A DNA stretch of 64,000 nt, from positions 124,001-188,000 of the forward strand of contig JARLGY010000030.1 in the NCBI GenBank assembly GCA_031292525.1. The letters are read 5' to 3'. Positions 19,413 to 26,497 of the stretch are shown one piece after another (positions within the stretch are counted from its first letter, which is position 1; each line of letters starts with the position of its first letter). Origin of the DNA: Flavipsychrobacter sp. GTDB taxonomy: Bacteria > Bacteroidota > Bacteroidia > Chitinophagales > Chitinophagaceae. The notes beneath the pieces were generated by a model. That model was not told where the DNA came from. It was given only the letters and a program-made list of their open reading frames with translations, and did no database searches. Position numbers and translations under genes: made by a program.

Positions 19413-19422
19413 ATTTATATCA

Positions 19423-19449
19423 TTTGTCACACATTTTTAAAGTGACAAA
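19423..19449 (+). promoter_or_regulatory. Palindromic operator candidate before the FAD oxidoreductase
   Basis: TTTGTCAC (19423-19430) and GTGACAAA (19442-19449) form a perfect inverted repeat with an 11-bp spacer, 35 bases before the ATG at 19485. There is no T-run or GC-rich core, so a DNA-binding site for a dimeric regulator is more likely than a terminator. The regulator is unknown; none is encoded next to it. Confidence 0.4.
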
Positions 19450-19484
19450 CCATTACTTATTAGAAAACAGTTAAAAAAAAGAAA

Positions 19485-20660
19485 ATGAAAGCGGAATCAG
19501 AATTTAGGAACTTTTGGCAGGACACTGCTGAAACATATTTGCCAACAACGCTACAACAATCAAATGCTAGCATTAAGAAAGACATAATTATAGTTGGAAG
19601 TGGTATAGCTGCGCTTACTACAGCGCTGGTATTGCAGCAAGAGGGTAAACATTGTATAGTAGTATCACCAGTTAACCTTGCAGATGCAAATGTAAAAACA
19701 GGCAATCTTACCACTATACCTGGGATACAAAACTTTCAGAGTAAAAATATAACGGGATCAAAGCTGCAGCTGTTGGCAAAAAGCAAACGCGAAGCTATAG
19801 ATCTGGTAGAAGGCCTCATTAATAAATACAACATAGACTGTGATTTCCGCTATCTGACAGGTTATCTATTTGCTCAAACGGCCGCCGAGGCCACCTTGCT
19901 CGAACAAACAGAAGCCATGGCCACAGAAGCAGGTGTTATATCTACAGAAACCAATAATTTGCCAATTTCATTGCCTTTTAAAAAAGCATATCGTTTCGAT
20001 TTCCAGGCACAACTACATCCTCTAAAATATTTAGCAGGTTTAGCTACGGCATTCGAATCTGAAGGTGGGGTGATTTGGACTGGATGCAGTGTAACAAAAG
20101 TAGAAGAGAATAACGGTATCACAGTTCACACTACATCAGGTACACTGCATGTCCAACAAGTTATCTATGCTGGTGATGGTGATCATCTGAATAAAACACC
20201 ATTCAAAGGAATAAACCGTTGCTGCTATAATATCGCGTTTGTTTTAAAAGAAGATCTTTACCCAGAAGGTATATCTTACGATATGTCTGCTCCAGGGCAT
20301 AGCTTTAGCACTTTTGCCTCTAATGGCCAGAAATATATTGTTGCTACAGGTTTTGAAAACAATGACAACCACGACGGTCAGGTTGCTTTTAATGAACTGG
20401 AAAAATATCTACGCAATTTCTTTAACATAGAAAGGGTCACTCATAAATGGATAAGCGAGTATCATATTGGGGCAGATGGATTGCCCAATGCGGGACTTAT
20501 GCCCGGCCACAAAGATATTTATGTCATTTCTGCCCTTGGTAACAATCCTATTGTAAATGGCTCAATAGCTGCAAAAATTGTCTGTAGTCTTATTTACAAT
20601 AAACATTCTGGGTATGAAGAACTTTATAATCCGCAAGCGGTAGTGCAAAATGGGATTTAA
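19485..20660 (+). CDS. FAD-dependent oxidoreductase (DAO superfamily), Rieske-less YhfW-like
   Basis: A 391-residue flavoprotein. The dinucleotide fold is IIIVGSGIAALTTALVLQQE at about 31-50. The following region, with KTGNLTTIPG and later INKYNIDCDFRYLTGYLF, resembles the FAD domain of YhfW-type oxidoreductases that normally carry a C-terminal Rieske iron-sulfur domain. Here the protein stops after the FAD domain (GADGLPNAGLMPG, ALGNNPIVNGSIAAKIV), with no C-x-H...C-x-x-H pair, so the electron-transfer module is absent. Substrate is probably an amine or amino acid by analogy with the superfamily. A palindromic operator candidate lies upstream and a terminator follows; it stands as a single gene. 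Confidence 0.75.
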   Translation: MKAESEFRNFWQDTAETYLPTTLQQSNASIKKDIIIVGSGIAALTTALVLQQEGKHCIVVSPVNLADANVKTGNLTTIPGIQNFQSKNITGSKLQLLAKSKREAIDLVEGLINKYNIDCDFRYLTGYLFAQTAAEATLLEQTEAMATEAGVISTETNNLPISLPFKKAYRFDFQAQLHPLKYLAGLATAFESEGGVIWTGCSVTKVEENNGITVHTTSGTLHVQQVIYAGDGDHLNKTPFKGINRCCYNIAFVLKEDLYPEGISYDMSAPGHSFSTFASNGQKYIVATGFENNDNHDGQVAFNELEKYLRNFFNIERVTHKWISEYHIGADGLPNAGLMPGHKDIYVISALGNNPIVNGSIAAKIVCSLIYNKHSGYEELYNPQAVVQNGI

Positions 20661-20675
20661 TAACACTAATAAATA

Positions 20676-20713
20676 GAACAGCCCAGACAAATGCCTGGGC
20701 TGTTCCATTTTTT
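20676..20713 (+). terminator. Terminator between FAD oxidoreductase and DUF4397 lipoprotein
   Basis: Perfect 11-bp stem GAACAGCCCAG/CTGGGCTGTTC (20676-20686, 20695-20705), 8-base loop, followed by six T residues at 20708-20713. It separates two convergent genes and may also serve the minus strand, where the flanking tract is weaker. Confidence 0.9.
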
Positions 20714-20726
20714 GAAATTCTTATTA

Positions 20727-21410
20727 TTAGTTGTTGTTGATTATAGTAAGCGTTGGTACTGCTCCGCCTGTACCAGTAGTTTGGCCGGTAAGTACTATAG
20801 TATAAATTTTACCAGCGCCAAAACTTTGAGATGGCAATGTGGTTTGAATAGGTGGACTATTAGGATCTGATGCTAATACAGTTGCAGAAGATGTAGCCAG
20901 AACTGATGCATAAGCAGATACTCCACGATATTTAACAGAAGTTGCAGTTACTGCATTGGCACCAACATATAGATTATACCCAACCGTATCGGGGCTCAGA
21001 TTTACAAAACGCACCTTAGCCATGCCTGCAGCTGGCGCAGTCAGATCGTCTGATGTTACTATTTGCGCCATTGGGGAAACACCTGTTACAAAAGCCGAAT
21101 AGTGTGTACTTGCAGTAAATGTTACTGTTGTATCTATAAGCTTTGTAGTTGTATTGGCATATATAAATGCTATATCTTCAGCTACACCGGCAGTTATATT
21201 TTGATATCCAGTATTCTTTAGAAATCCTAAGTTCGTACCGCTTGGTACTGCTACAGTATTTGCAGTGATGTTTAATGGCAAACCTGCAAGCCATGCATTA
21301 AAATACAAAACCTGCGCCTGTGGCGTTGAAGGTCCTGAAGAGCTCTTTGAGCAAGATGCCGCAGAGATAATAGTAGCCGCAGCTAAAACTGGGATAAGTA
21401 ATTTTTTCAT
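20727..21410 (-). CDS. DUF4397-domain lipoprotein
   Basis: A 227-residue exported lipoprotein with lipobox region ISAASC (Cys20) after a short hydrophobic signal. The body has the DUF4397 pattern: a first Ig-like half from VLYFNAWLAGLPL through HYSAFVTG, and a second half starting AKVRFVNLSPDTVGYNLYV, the motif K/RVRFVNLSPD being the most typical. Function is unknown in the family; members are cell-surface proteins of Bacteroidota and Firmicutes. It stands alone between a terminator and a long intergenic region. Confidence 0.85.
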   Translation of the reverse strand: MKKLLIPVLAAATIISAASCSKSSSGPSTPQAQVLYFNAWLAGLPLNITANTVAVPSGTNLGFLKNTGYQNITAGVAEDIAFIYANTTTKLIDTTVTFTASTHYSAFVTGVSPMAQIVTSDDLTAPAAGMAKVRFVNLSPDTVGYNLYVGANAVTATSVKYRGVSAYASVLATSSATVLASDPNSPPIQTTLPSQSFGAGKIYTIVLTGQTTGTGGAVPTLTIINNN

Positions 21411-21553
21411 AGTATAGATCTAATATTTTACAAGTAAGTTCAATTATAGTGCCAGATAGGTGTTAATCGCACATTCTAAGATGTTAAAGGTAATAATAAC
21501 CTTATAAATGACAATCAAGAACAAATATTCGAGTAAGAAATATTTAGTATTAC

Positions 21554-21580
21554 AAAAAATGCCCGCACATAGTGCAGGCA
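21554..21580 (-). terminator. Rho-independent terminator of a small minus-strand transcript
   Basis: On the minus strand TGCCTGCAC/GTGCGGGCA (21572-21580, 21560-21568; one G-T pair) with a 3-base loop is followed by six T residues (21554-21559). The nearest upstream gene on this strand is the 34-codon frame at 21687-21791, so it appears to end a transcript of roughly 260 bases. Confidence 0.8.
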
Positions 21581-21686
21581 TCAGGTAAAACATTATAGTA
21601 AGTGTGTAATCTTAATCGCTTTTAAACTCTATTTATTAACCCATATGCAGGCAGTTCCAATTAAAATATTAGACAATGCGTCAGCA

Positions 21687-21791
21687 TTATATATTCACTG
21701 CTGCAACTATGCAAATAAGTATAGCTGTAAAAAGAGAAACCTTTGTAACCACATCTGTGTTACTTAAAACGTATGTTGTTGCTTGTTTCAT
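21687..21791 (-). CDS. Possible 34-residue hydrophobic peptide
   Basis: A short frame starting MKQATTYVLSNTDVV and ending in a hydrophobic run, VSLFTAILICIVAAVNI, which could form one membrane segment. There is no clear Shine-Dalgarno sequence, but the leader is A-rich as usual in Bacteroidota. The frame sits between a promoter candidate (21820-21850) and a strong terminator (21554-21580), so a discrete transcript is likely; whether the peptide is made, or the transcript acts as an RNA, is open. I recognise no family. Confidence 0.4.
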   Translation of the reverse strand: MKQATTYVLSNTDVVTKVSLFTAILICIVAAVNI

Positions 21792-21819
21792 AACTGTTGT
21801 GTGTTTTAATGTTTCGATA

Positions 21820-21850
21820 CAAATATCTACACACAACTAACGGCATACAA
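21820..21850 (-). promoter_or_regulatory. Promoter candidate for the small transcript
   Basis: On the minus strand TTG (21848-21850), a 20-base spacer, and GATATTTG (21820-21827), one mismatch from TAnnTTTG. Both element sequence and spacing fit the Bacteroidota primary sigma promoter. The expected start is near 21814, about 23 bases before the ATG at 21791. Confidence 0.5.
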
Positions 21851-21857
21851 GCTAAAA

Positions 21858-21945
21858 CGCTTGTTTAACAGGGGTTTTGGATATGGTTAACCACTTTTTA
21901 GAAAGCAGTTAACCATATTTTGCAAAGCGGTTAACAAGTACTTAA
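21858..21945. repeat. Four degenerate 22-bp repeats centred on TTAAC
   Basis: TTAAC begins at 21865, 21887, 21909 and 21931, exactly 22 bases apart each time. The last three copies are the palindrome GTTAAC, and copies three and four share AAAGCRGTTAAC. Copies two and three are also arms of an 11-bp inverted repeat (21881-21891, 21908-21918). The array starts 8 bases upstream of the -33 element of the small minus-strand transcript and ends 40 bases past the stop codon of the nucleoid-associated protein gene. The spacing of about two helical turns suggests repeated binding of one protein on one face of DNA. Confidence 0.7.
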
Positions 21946-21984
21946 GAACTTTGTACCAGTTGCAATACCATTTACATCCGTTTA

Positions 21985-23022
21985 TTATGCCTCTTCATCA
22001 AAGTATATCTTATAGTAATTCTTACCTGTCACTGCATCATATCCTTTCTCTATCAGGTCTTTGTCACCATGGATGTAAATATGAAAATTCTTGTCCAGCT
22101 TCAGTACGCTTTTAAATACACGTGCCTGCTTTTTTAACGCCTGTGTAGATATACCAAAACTATCTGGCAATTCCACATCGTTAGCTTCTGCATAGCTATG
22201 CTCATATTGCTTGAAAGCTCTGATCAGCTTATCATCCTGCAATACTGTTTCCACAAAATCAGTTTTATCAAAAGAGTCATTGTTTCGGAAGTACTCTACA
22301 GATTTATTAAGCAGATCTATTTGTCCTGTCTTTTCCATTTCAAAGCTTTCAGGGATCTCCTTGGCTATGAATTGCCGGGCTACCGTAAGGAACTGGTTGG
22401 TCTGGTAATATTCATTGGCTTGTGGCGCTACACTCAAAAAAGTTTCCTTCCAGAAAACGGCTTCTTCACCCCTGTTGTGATCAAACAAGAAAATATCAAA
22501 ACCTTTTTCACCATTGGTGGGGAAGATCAGGCAACCCTTGTCTATTTTAGTAAGCTCAGCACCTTCGCGTAGCGTCATAGAAAATTCGTGCGCTTCATGC
22601 TGTATATCCAGGAAGTTGCTTTTCGATTCTGTTTTATAAATACCTATTGCTTCAGTTAGCTTACCATCTATTTCGCAATGTTGCAAATGAGCTACATACA
22701 ACTCTCCAGGTTTTATCTTGGGGTGGGTGGTACTCTCATAGAGGTGGGTAGCTATGTCTATCGTAGTCTTATGAAAATCTGCTTCTTCAGCAAATATGGC
22801 AAGACATAGGTTATAAACAATATTGTAGTCCAGCGAGACGGGGTTCACAAAAGAGAACCGTTCCATATCAGTAGAAAATTTGGCCAGCAACGCATCGGTG
22901 ATGATCGCGTTGTCGCGCTCATTCAGCACCAGCGGATGTTGTGCTTTTATAAAATCTTGCCCCAGCCCTTTATTGCCTGTATAATGTACCGATAGCTGCT
23001 TGATAGATGCCCGTGTTTCCAT
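21985..23022 (-). CDS. 37-kDa nucleoid-associated protein (YejK/NdpA family)
   Basis: A 345-residue member of the YejK-type nucleoid-associated family. The pattern is an N-terminal domain with IKQLSVHYTGNKGLGQDFI, a central segment with LYVAHLQHCEIDGKLTEAIGIYKTE (read as two adjoining strands), and a C-terminal domain around VFKSVLKLDKNFHIYIH and the final KNYYKIYFDEEA. Family members bind DNA and are found with the nucleoid, with little else known. Single gene; its 3' end abuts the 22-bp repeat array and no terminator was seen immediately after it. Confidence 0.85.
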   Translation of the reverse strand: METRASIKQLSVHYTGNKGLGQDFIKAQHPLVLNERDNAIITDALLAKFSTDMERFSFVNPVSLDYNIVYNLCLAIFAEEADFHKTTIDIATHLYESTTHPKIKPGELYVAHLQHCEIDGKLTEAIGIYKTESKSNFLDIQHEAHEFSMTLREGAELTKIDKGCLIFPTNGEKGFDIFLFDHNRGEEAVFWKETFLSVAPQANEYYQTNQFLTVARQFIAKEIPESFEMEKTGQIDLLNKSVEYFRNNDSFDKTDFVETVLQDDKLIRAFKQYEHSYAEANDVELPDSFGISTQALKKQARVFKSVLKLDKNFHIYIHGDKDLIEKGYDAVTGKNYYKIYFDEEA

Positions 23023-23155
23023 AAAAGAATTGATGCGCGAAGGTAAACATCAATTACAATAGTCTTCAATTTAGAAATCTGGCGTATTTACCTTACATGG
23101 TGTTGTCTTTAGGGACTCTTATCTTTACTGTAGTTAATGCAACCTTTTAGACATT

Positions 23156-23707
23156 ATGAACATACTGGCCGTATCAGGCAGCCTCAATCCACAATCATCC
23201 AATTCAGCAATACTTAAGCATGCAGCGGAAATTTGCCCCGCTGAAATGAACATTATTATGTATGATGGCCTGGACAGCCTCCCACACTTCAGCCCCGATA
23301 GGGATTTTGAACATTCGCCACTTAATGTACAACAATTAAGAGAACAAATAAAACTTGCCGATGGCGTTATTATATGCACGCCTGAATATGCTTTTGGCAT
23401 GCCCGGATCTTTAAAGAATTTGCTCGATTGGATCGTTTCTTCAGGAGAGTTTGTACATAAACCTGTTGCAGCCTGGAGCGCCTCACCTTTACAAACAGGT
23501 GGTAGCAAAGCACATGCATGGCTTGTACAAGTACTTAATGTGCTTACGGCCTATGTAGTTCCCGAATCTTCGTTAAATATACCTTTTATAAAAACCCGGT
23601 TAGATACTAATGGTCTGGTATCAGACCCTGCCTTGTCAACCTCTTTACAGTCAGCGCTGGCAGCGCTTGCCAAAGCAATTAACACCAAAAAGGATCTCGT
23701 GGAATGA
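23156..23707 (+). CDS. NAD(P)H-dependent FMN reductase
   Basis: A 183-residue flavodoxin-fold reductase. The FMN phosphate loop is SGSLNPQSSNSAIL at about 7-20, and the flavin-ring loop is TPEYAFGMPGSLKNLLDW at about 80-97, both standard for the NADPH-dependent FMN reductase family (chromate/quinone reductase-like). It would act in the cytoplasm on quinones, azo compounds or free flavin. A small membrane protein follows 43 bases downstream on the same strand, probably on the same transcript. Confidence 0.9.
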   Translation: MNILAVSGSLNPQSSNSAILKHAAEICPAEMNIIMYDGLDSLPHFSPDRDFEHSPLNVQQLREQIKLADGVIICTPEYAFGMPGSLKNLLDWIVSSGEFVHKPVAAWSASPLQTGGSKAHAWLVQVLNVLTAYVVPESSLNIPFIKTRLDTNGLVSDPALSTSLQSALAALAKAINTKKDLVE

Positions 23708-23750
23708 ATATTGCAATGATTGATGTTACAATCATTTAAATAAATAAATT

Positions 23751-23867
23751 ATGGGCATGTGGTCTTTATTAGCGTTCCTCGTTCTTGTTGTATTTGTATT
23801 CTTCGGTGCAAGACGCCGTTACCTGTCAAAAAGAGGCACTAATTTTACTCCTAAAAAAGACCGTTAA
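23751..23867 (+). CDS. Small single-pass membrane protein, 38 residues
   Basis: The frame encodes MGMWSLLAFLVLVVFVFFGA followed by RRRYLSKRGTNFTPKKDR. One strongly hydrophobic helix at residues 4-19 is followed by a very basic tail, so by the positive-inside rule the C-terminus should face the cytoplasm. The ATG is preceded by an A-rich leader, and the gene fits exactly between the FMN reductase and the convergent barrel gene (5 bases to its stop). No known family recognised. Composition and placement favour a real gene. Confidence 0.6.
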   Translation: MGMWSLLAFLVLVVFVFFGARRRYLSKRGTNFTPKKDR

Positions 23868-23872
23868 AACCA

Positions 23873-24517
23873 TTAAGTGCGAAACCTGTACCGCACGCCT
23901 GCTGTTATAGGAAAATACAGGTATTTATAGAAATAAGGATTTTCCTGCGATGTCACAACTACAGGTTTGTAATCATACTGTGTGTATCTTAACCCGGCTT
24001 CGCCTGTAATACCTATATGCTTATCTACTCGCACAACAAAGCCCGCCTGCGCGCCAGCAACAAAACCAAGGGTTGAGTTATATGCCGTACTATAACCAGA
24101 CACAGCACCATTGTAGCCATTGTACTGCCATGTATTCACACCTACTGCCGCTATTGTTGGGCCACCCATTAACCCCGCATAAACATATCCTTTTGTTGAC
24201 ACGTACCTTATGTTGTAAAACAGGTAAGGCGTAATAAGAGGCTTTGCAATGTAGTTATACTCCCTGCTGGTGTATTGCGGCATTTTGTAGTTATATTCCT
24301 GTATAGATACCATCTCTACCCCCAATCCTATTTGCGCTTTGGGTAGCAGCAGGCTGGCCTTTGCAGCTACCGCATATCCCGGTTGAGATTTGTCCTCAAG
24401 TGTAGATAAATTACTAAACGGCCGTGAGTGCACATTAAAGCCACCCAATATCCCCACTTCAAAGTTCTGGGCTATTGTAACTTGTGGTAATAACAGGAGC
24501 AGTAAAAGATATTTCAT
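23873..24517 (-). CDS. Outer-membrane beta-barrel protein (OmpW/porin_2-like)
   Basis: A 214-residue barrel. Residues 1-16 form a signal peptide (MKYLLLLLLLPQVTIA) with QNFEVGILGGFNVHS as the mature start, typical of the outer-membrane beta-barrel family of Bacteroidota. Alternating strands rich in Tyr and Gly follow, and it ends YFPITAGVRYRFRT with a terminal aromatic-polar closing strand. No specific function can be given. TAACTTTA, one mismatch from the -7 consensus, lies 7 bases before the ATG. Confidence 0.75.
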   Translation of the reverse strand: MKYLLLLLLLPQVTIAQNFEVGILGGFNVHSRPFSNLSTLEDKSQPGYAVAAKASLLLPKAQIGLGVEMVSIQEYNYKMPQYTSREYNYIAKPLITPYLFYNIRYVSTKGYVYAGLMGGPTIAAVGVNTWQYNGYNGAVSGYSTAYNSTLGFVAGAQAGFVVRVDKHIGITGEAGLRYTQYDYKPVVVTSQENPYFYKYLYFPITAGVRYRFRT

Positions 24518-24541
24518 GGTAGTTAAAGTTACGGCTAAAAA

Positions 24542-25153
24542 TCAAGCCAATACTGATCTTACCTGCTTTTTTGCCTTATAAAAAATAAGAACGATCACTA
24601 CAAGCGGTGCCTGAGCCAGGGTTGTAGATAACACATGCAGTAGAACATTTCCCTTGAGTGGACCGGCATGTACAAAAAATGAAACAAATACAAAAAGGGC
24701 CGGCACCAGTGCTACAAATATGTTTCCCAAAAGTTTCAACAAACCAGTATTGTCTGCTACCCTCCTCAGCCTTACGCCCAGTTGTATTCCTATGATCAGA
24801 AAGGTACAATACACCAGGAAATCAAAAAACACCATTACCTCAAGTGTATCCTTAAACTCAGGATTACCAGAGCTTTTTAAAAGCAGTTCCAGCATGGCAC
24901 TCAAAAATATAACCGCATTAATAGCCAGGAACCAGTCAATAGAAGTAATTACTGGGGGCACCTCATACCGCAGCAGGTGTTTCCGTAGCACAAACAGGGT
25001 TACCAGGTTCACTACTATGTTTATATTGGCAATAATATAGGTTGTGCTCCTGCCGGTAAAGCAATACGCATAAGAAAGCAATATCGTCAATATGGCGGTT
25101 GCAATGCCTATGCTGTAGCGTGGCTGTATGGGCTGCTTTATGTCTGTATCCAT
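24542..25153 (-). CDS. Polytopic membrane protein, unknown function
   Basis: A 203-residue protein starting MDTDIKQPIQPRYS at 25153; an upstream ATG at 25174 would add seven unconvincing residues. It has six likely membrane helices: about residues 15-32, 38-55, 72-92, 104-122, 137-160 and 172-193, with short loops and a basic C-terminal tail (KAKKQVRSVLA). No enzyme or transporter motif was recognised. It lies upstream of, and in the same direction as, the small barrel gene, with 24 bases between them, so they may share a transcript. Confidence 0.65.
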   Translation of the reverse strand: MDTDIKQPIQPRYSIGIATAILTILLSYAYCFTGRSTTYIIANINIVVNLVTLFVLRKHLLRYEVPPVITSIDWFLAINAVIFLSAMLELLLKSSGNPEFKDTLEVMVFFDFLVYCTFLIIGIQLGVRLRRVADNTGLLKLLGNIFVALVPALFVFVSFFVHAGPLKGNVLLHVLSTTLAQAPLVVIVLIFYKAKKQVRSVLA

Positions 25154-25258
25154 CGGGAGCAAAAGAAATTGCAATGTAATATTATTATGTCTGTATATGA
25201 AAAAGCAAACAGCTATAAGAAACTATTACCTTTACGGCCCAACAGTAATGCATTATAT

Positions 25259-26413
25259 ATGGAAAACAAAAAACACAAGCTCGAAACAAGACTCATACAT
25301 GCAGGTGTACATCCAGACCCTACAACGGGCGCTATCATGACACCTATTTACCAGACATCTACATATGTGCAGGCAGCACCCGGCGATCATAAAGGTTATG
25401 AGTATGCACGTACACAAAACCCTACACGCGCCGCATTGCAGAATGCCCTGGCCAATATAGAAAACGGTAAGTACGGTCTCTGCTTTGGCAGTGGTATGGC
25501 TGCTACCGATGCTGTGGCACGCCTGTTGATGCCTGGCGATGAAGTTATAGTTACTAACGACCTTTATGGGGGCACCTACCGCATATTCACCAAAGTATTT
25601 GCCAACTACGGCATTAAGTTCCATTTCATTAACATGCACGATGCTCAAAACATCACCCAGTTTGTGAATGAACATACTAAGATGATATGGATAGAGACAC
25701 CTACTAATCCCCTGCTCAATATTATAGACATAGAAGCCTGTGGCAAAATAGCTAAGGCGCACAAACTGCTGCTGGTTTGTGATAACACCTTTGCATCTCC
25801 ATACCTCCAGAACCCGCTTGATCTGGGTGCCGATATAGTATTGCACTCTGCCACTAAATACCTGGGCGGCCACTCAGACGTAGTGCATGGCGCACTTATC
25901 ATGAATGATGCCGGGCTGGAAGAGCGCCTGCGTTTCATACAGAACAGTTGCGGCGCCGTGCCTGGCCCACAAGATTGTTTCCTGGTGTTGCGTGGTATAA
26001 AAACATTGCATGTGCGCATGCAGCGCCATTGCCAGAACGGTAAGGCTGTAGCAGAATATCTGCACGCTCACCCCAAGGTAGCCAAAGTATATTGGGTAGG
26101 TTTCCCACACCACCCCAATCACGATATTGCAAAAAAACAAATGCGCGATTTCGGAGGAATGATCTCATTTACCCTTAAAGACGACAATATAGAAGCGGCA
26201 CTGAGTGTACTGAAGAAGACACAGCTGTTCTCGTTAGCAGAATCGTTGGGCGGAGTAGAATCACTCATTGGCCACCCCGCTACAATGACTCACGGTTCCA
26301 TACCGCGCGAAGAACGCATCAAAAATGGCCTCAGCGACTCCCTCATACGCCTCAGTGTAGGTATTGAAGACATTGACGACCTCATATATGACCTAAAAAA
26401 TGCAATAGGATAA
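25259..26413 (+). CDS. Cystathionine gamma-synthase/lyase family PLP enzyme
   Basis: A 384-residue trans-sulfuration enzyme of the Cys/Met metabolism PLP family. The start at 25259 gives METRLIHAG-type N-terminus (MENKKHKLETRLIHAG); the open frame further upstream is not family-like. Seen are the substrate/PLP residues YEYARTQNPTR (48-58), GSGMAA (78-83), Asp175 (VCDNTFASP) and the Schiff-base lysine Lys200 in HSATKYLGGHSD. The C-terminus has SLGGVESLIGHPATMTH. Sequence alone does not separate cystathionine gamma-synthase from gamma-lyase. Single gene, closed by a bidirectional terminator. Confidence 0.92.
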   Translation: MENKKHKLETRLIHAGVHPDPTTGAIMTPIYQTSTYVQAAPGDHKGYEYARTQNPTRAALQNALANIENGKYGLCFGSGMAATDAVARLLMPGDEVIVTNDLYGGTYRIFTKVFANYGIKFHFINMHDAQNITQFVNEHTKMIWIETPTNPLLNIIDIEACGKIAKAHKLLLVCDNTFASPYLQNPLDLGADIVLHSATKYLGGHSDVVHGALIMNDAGLEERLRFIQNSCGAVPGPQDCFLVLRGIKTLHVRMQRHCQNGKAVAEYLHAHPKVAKVYWVGFPHHPNHDIAKKQMRDFGGMISFTLKDDNIEAALSVLKKTQLFSLAESLGGVESLIGHPATMTHGSIPREERIKNGLSDSLIRLSVGIEDIDDLIYDLKNAIG

Positions 26414-26428
26414 ATACACACCCTAAAC

Positions 26429-26465
26429 AAAAAATGCCCCATACAGTAGCTGTACGGGGCATTTT
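26429..26465. terminator. Bidirectional terminator between convergent genes
   Basis: A 12-base stem with one A-C mismatch (26435-26446 and 26450-26461; core TGCCCC/GGGGCA) has a 3-base loop. It is flanked by six A residues (26429-26434) and a TTTT run (26462-26465), so it can end transcripts from both sides. Confidence 0.85.
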
Positions 26466-26497
26466 CATGCGTTAGAAGTTGATTCAGTGCAAATTAT

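Noticed and set aside
21858-21945. CRISPR array
   Set aside because: Only four short degenerate units with 22-bp period and no distinct repeat-spacer structure; no cas gene in the window.
25154-25258. SAM-type riboswitch before the trans-sulfuration enzyme
   Set aside because: The 105-base divergent gap is too short and shows no paired-helix pattern or terminator-like switch.
25253-25873. 206-codon minus-strand frame inside the trans-sulfuration enzyme gene
   Set aside because: Antisense to a certain PLP enzyme, with no start context or family signature.
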